Source: Prevotellaceae bacterium
GTDB taxonomy: Bacteria > Bacteroidota > Bacteroidia > Bacteroidales > Paludibacteraceae
Assembly (NCBI GenBank): GCA_031255055.1
Contig: JAIRTG010000245.1
Location: 1 to 7,666 of the forward strand
Length of the DNA: 7,666 nucleotides
Reading direction: 5' to 3'
Part shown: piece by piece, positions 6,006 to 7,666 of the stretch
Layout of the letters: each line of letters begins with the position of its first letter
Position numbering within the stretch: the first letter of the stretch is position 1
Translations under genes and position numbers: made by a program
The notes under the pieces: generated by a model
Databases searched by the model: none
Told to the model about the DNA's origin: nothing
The model's input: the letters and a program-made list of their open reading frames with translations, nothing else

Positions 6006-6107
6006 GTTTAGTGTTTAGTGAAGAGTGAAGAGTGAAGAGTGAAGAGTGAAGAGTGTTTAATCATGGCGAATCCGCACTCATCACTCATCACTCATCACTC
6101 ATCACTA
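6006..6107. repeat. Heptamer-register hairpin repeat, copy C, filling the ridA-nitroreductase spacer
   Basis: Fourteen complete 7-bp units in register run from 6006, before the array dissolves into the ridA stop codon. They are GTTTAGT x2, GAAGAGT x5 (6020-6054), GTTTAAT, CATGGCG, AATCCGC, and ACTCATC x4 (6076-6103); the next unit, ACTATTT at 6104, contains the stop (complement of 6105-6107). GAAGAGT and ACTCATC are complementary except for one base per unit, so the two halves can form an imperfect hairpin of about 28 bp with the CATGGCGAATCCGC apex. The array begins only five bases upstream of the nitroreductase ATG and would form most of its untranslated leader. The ATG inside CATGGCG opens a short repeat-encoded frame (MANPHSSLITHHSS) that is not considered a gene. 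Confidence 0.9.
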
Positions 6108-6482
6108 TTTTGCGGCAATGGTTTCTATTTCGACCAAAGCGCCCAGCGGAAGGCTTTTTACGGCAAATGCCGAACGCGCCGGACAGTCCGATTCGTAGTA
6201 TTTCCGGTAGACGTTGTTCATGTCTCCGAAATCCGCTATGTCGGCCAGAAAGACGGTCGATTTTATCACGTCGTTAAACGTGTATCCGGCTTCGTCGAGA
6301 ATGGCTTTGATGTTTGCAAAAACCTGCTCGGCCTGATCTGTAACCGTGTTTGCCGCTATCCCGCCGCTTGCGGGATCGACAGGCAACTGTCCTGAAATGT
6401 ATAAAAAACCGTTGATTTCTACCGCCTGACTGTAGGGGCCGATGGCCGCAGGCGCATTTGTTGTACTGATAATTCTTTTCAT
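6105..6482 (-). CDS. ridA: RidA enamine/imine deaminase
   Basis: A 125-residue Rid (YjgF/YER057c/UK114) family protein, a cytoplasmic homotrimer. It hydrolyses reactive enamine/imine intermediates such as 2-aminoacrylate, released by PLP enzymes, to keto acids and ammonia, protecting PLP enzymes from damage. Length equals the family norm. Diagnostic features are IGPYSQA (14-20, Tyr17), ISGQLPVDP (29-37, Gly31), the long helix 48-66, CPARSAFAV (100-108), whose Arg103 matches the catalytic Arg105 of E. coli RidA, and EIETIA (118-123, Glu120). These residues place it in the active RidA subgroup rather than the Arg-less Rid groups. The ATG is the complement of 6480-6482. A -7 element about 100 bases upstream suggests a long leader. 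It is first in a probable two-gene unit with the nitroreductase and divergent from the transporter. Confidence 0.96.
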   Translation of the reverse strand: MKRIISTTNAPAAIGPYSQAVEINGFLYISGQLPVDPASGGIAANTVTDQAEQVFANIKAILDEAGYTFNDVIKSTVFLADIADFGDMNNVYRKYYESDCPARSAFAVKSLPLGALVEIETIAAK

Positions 6483-6537
6483 ACCGAATGCTTTTTAGTA
6501 TTGTTAGTTTGATGTTTCGTTTCTTTTTCGGATGCTG

Positions 6538-6550
6538 TGTGCTGAGCACA
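6538..6550. promoter_or_regulatory. Small hairpin in the ridA leader
   Basis: TGTGC-TGA-GCACA (6538-6550) is an exact 5-bp inverted repeat. It sits inside an outer pairing of GGATG (6530-6534) with a downstream CATCC near 6570. It lies between the predicted ridA promoter and the ridA ATG, so it would be in the untranslated leader or act as an operator. Function is unknown. Confidence 0.35.
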
Positions 6551-6580
6551 TTGTTCGCACATCCGCTCCCAAAACGGCGG

Positions 6581-6588
6581 CAAAAGTA
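6581..6588 (-). promoter_or_regulatory. Putative -7 element of ridA
   Basis: The minus strand reads TACTTTTG, matching TAnnTTTG, about 100 bases before the ridA ATG. No TTG is found at the expected -33 spacing. It lies back to back with the transporter's -7 element at 6611-6618. Confidence 0.5.
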
Positions 6589-6610
6589 GCATTTTATATC
6601 GAATTTTGCG

Positions 6611-6618
6611 TATGTTTG
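6611..6618 (+). promoter_or_regulatory. Putative -7 element of the EamA transporter gene
   Basis: TATGTTTG matches TAnnTTTG, 27 bases upstream of the ATG, which suits a short leader. A -33 TTG at normal spacing is not seen. The upstream half of this promoter would overlap the divergent ridA -7 element. Confidence 0.55.
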
Positions 6619-6633
6619 CATGTTTAAATTCGT

Positions 6634-6638
6634 AGGGG
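6634..6638 (+). promoter_or_regulatory. Shine-Dalgarno-like site of the transporter gene
   Basis: AGGGG (followed by AA) lies seven bases before the ATG at 6646. This purine-rich site is unusually clear for this window, where other genes lack one, and it supports the chosen start. Confidence 0.6.
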
Positions 6639-6645
6639 AACTAAA

Positions 6646-7569
6646 ATGAATTATAATAAATCCGCCGGACATGTTTCGCTTTTTCTGACAAATGCGATTT
6701 TCGGGATCAACACTGCTGTTTCGCGTTCGCTGGTACCCGATGTTGTCCATCCGCTGGTTGTTGCGTTTTTGCGGACTGCGGGAGCGCTGTTGCTGTTCTG
6801 GTCGATCTCTTTCTTTATGAAAAAAGAGCGCGTGCCGAAAAAAGATTTGCTGCTGATGTTTTTCGCGTCGATATTCGCCATCGGACTGAATCAGACAATG
6901 TTTATCATCGGACTGTCGATGACTTCGCCGATTGATGCGGCAATAGAACAAACGTTTCTGCCTATCCTCAGTATGTTTTTGGCCGCCTGTTTCCTCAAAG
7001 AACCCATTACGTGGAAAAAGGCGCTGGGCGTCTGTATCGGCGCTGTCGGCGTGCTGACGCTCATACTGGGACATGTGCAGACGGCAGGCAGCCGGAGCAT
7101 ACTCGGCAACGGAATCATCTTTGTGGGCGTACTGTCTTTTTCGCTCTATCTTACGCTTTTCAAGGAGCTGACGGGGCGGTATTCTCCCGTTACGCTGATG
7201 AAATGGATGTTTCTTTTTTCGGCTGTCCCGAACTTCCTGCTGTCGTACGAAGCGTTGGTCGCTACCGACTTTTCGGCCATCAGCCTCGATAGCTATCTGC
7301 GGATTGGATATATTGTTGTCTTTGCCACTTTTCTGGCTTATCTGCTGATTCCTGTCGGACAGAAAACACTGCGCCCGACAACTATCAGCATGTACAGCTA
7401 TGTGCAGCCGGTTATTTCCGCCTTTGTATCCATCGTTATCGGTATCGAAGCATTCGGCGTCGATAAACTGTTGTCCGCCGTTCTTGTGTTTACAGGGGTG
7501 TTTCTGGTAACGAAAAGTAAGTCGAGGGCGCAGATGGAAGCCGAAATCCATCAGCCGAAATCCGGTTAA
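6646..7569 (+). CDS. EamA/DMT-superfamily inner-membrane transporter
   Basis: A 307-residue protein with two EamA repeats of five transmembrane helices each. Approximate segments are 8-28, 36-56, 67-88, 94-116 and 125-143 for repeat 1, and 153-173, 181-201, 216-236, 247-267 and 273-291 for repeat 2. Repeat features include AFLRTAGALLLF in helix 2, PIDAAIEQTFLPILSMFLAACFLKEPITWKKALGVCIGAVGV for helices 4-5, and the matching SMYSYVQPVISAFVSIVIG in the second half. The family exports or exchanges metabolites such as amino acids, nucleosides or drugs; the substrate here cannot be read from sequence. Length is normal for the family. The start is supported by an AGGGG site. The basic cytoplasmic tail (KSKSRAQMEAE) fits the positive-inside rule. 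It is divergent from ridA, so a link to amino-acid metabolism is possible but unproven. Its stop overlaps the stop of the next, convergent gene. Confidence 0.93.
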   Translation: MNYNKSAGHVSLFLTNAIFGINTAVSRSLVPDVVHPLVVAFLRTAGALLLFWSISFFMKKERVPKKDLLLMFFASIFAIGLNQTMFIIGLSMTSPIDAAIEQTFLPILSMFLAACFLKEPITWKKALGVCIGAVGVLTLILGHVQTAGSRSILGNGIIFVGVLSFSLYLTLFKELTGRYSPVTLMKWMFLFSAVPNFLLSYEALVATDFSAISLDSYLRIGYIVVFATFLAYLLIPVGQKTLRPTTISMYSYVQPVISAFVSIVIGIEAFGVDKLLSAVLVFTGVFLVTKSKSRAQMEAEIHQPKSG

Positions 7570-7666
7570 AGGCTTTTCCGTTTCCGCCAGATTTGATACG
7601 AATTGACAATGTTCTGCCAAAGGACGTAAGTACCGGGTCCGATCGACGACACAGGATTCAGATAGG
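7566..7666 (-). CDS. C-terminal end of an unrecognised protein (5' part outside window)
   Basis: The minus strand is open from the window edge to TAA (complement of 7566-7568). It gives 32 whole codons: YLNPVSSIGPGTYVLW, then QNIVNSYQIWRKRKSL. The pattern of a hydrophobic, glycine/proline-containing segment, an aromatic NSYQIW stretch and a basic RKRKSL end suits the last helix and cytoplasmic tail of an inner-membrane protein. Although short, it reads as real protein and not as noise. Its stop codon shares three bases with the transporter's stop (TTAA overlap), a typical compact convergent arrangement. The family cannot be named from so little sequence. Confidence 0.65.
   Translation of the reverse strand, partial: YLNPVSSIGPGTYVLWQNIVNSYQIWRKRKSL

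Noticed and set aside
6039..6395. Plus-strand frames starting inside heptamer array C and running into ridA antisense
   Set aside because: They begin in repeat DNA and continue antisense to a well-supported RidA. No independent evidence of coding.
6274..7620. 448-codon open frame on the minus strand across the transporter and ridA
   Set aside because: It covers two recognisable genes and their promoter region, and its product is rich in Arg, Gln and His without any domain. The plus-strand EamA helices and the RidA motifs explain the DNA.

Overview
The window looks like a chromosomal segment of a Bacteroidales (Bacteroidota) bacterium. Four things point there: the serS sequence type, AT-rich leaders with mostly weak Shine-Dalgarno signals, several copies of the Bacteroidota -7 promoter element TAnnTTTG, and intergenic spaces filled with short tandem repeats. 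Genus cannot be fixed from the sequence alone. No mobile-element gene, CRISPR array, tRNA or rRNA gene was found.

Layout, left to right. (1) The 3' half of serS (+) ends in a clear intrinsic terminator. (2) About 1.1 kb without an intact gene follows. It holds a 7-bp-period repeat, a hairpin, a strong orphan terminator, and a decayed relic of a secreted arylsulfatase (start, signal peptide and two sulfatase fragments, broken by stops and a large deletion). (3) A 423-residue protein of unknown function lies on the minus strand, with a good promoter. (4) About 690 bp of divergent intergenic DNA is mostly occupied by repeats, including a 356-bp inverted repeat that could fold end to end into one hairpin. 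(5) A lipoprotein S41 (C-terminal-processing type) serine protease lies on +, ending at a 16-bp bidirectional terminator shared with the convergent genes. (6) A minus-strand pair follows: ridA, then an NfsA/Frp-type nitroreductase, separated only by a heptamer-repeat array. (7) An EamA/DMT transporter (+) is divergent from ridA. (8) The C-terminal end of an unrecognised minus-strand protein has a stop codon that overlaps the transporter's stop.

The most unusual content is in the intergenic DNA. Three places (about 3083-3149, 3264-3410 and 6006-6107) share one architecture: heptamer repeats on one side (GTTTAGT, GAAGAGT, GATGAAT), a conserved apex of roughly three heptamers (TTAA-n-CATGGCGAA-yy-GCA), then complementary heptamers on the other side (ACTCATC, CACTAAA). 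Each is a self-complementary hairpin built in 7-bp register. One copy fills the whole ridA-nitroreductase spacer. Another forms the centre of the giant inverted repeat, whose GC-rich arms carry a compensatory pair of single-base indels that keeps a mini-hairpin intact. This looks like a dispersed, structure-preserving, heptamer-based repeat family.

Functionally the genes look like ordinary housekeeping or accessory genes: translation, envelope proteolysis, enamine detoxification, flavin redox and export. Apart from the likely ridA-nitroreductase transcription unit, no shared pathway is evident.
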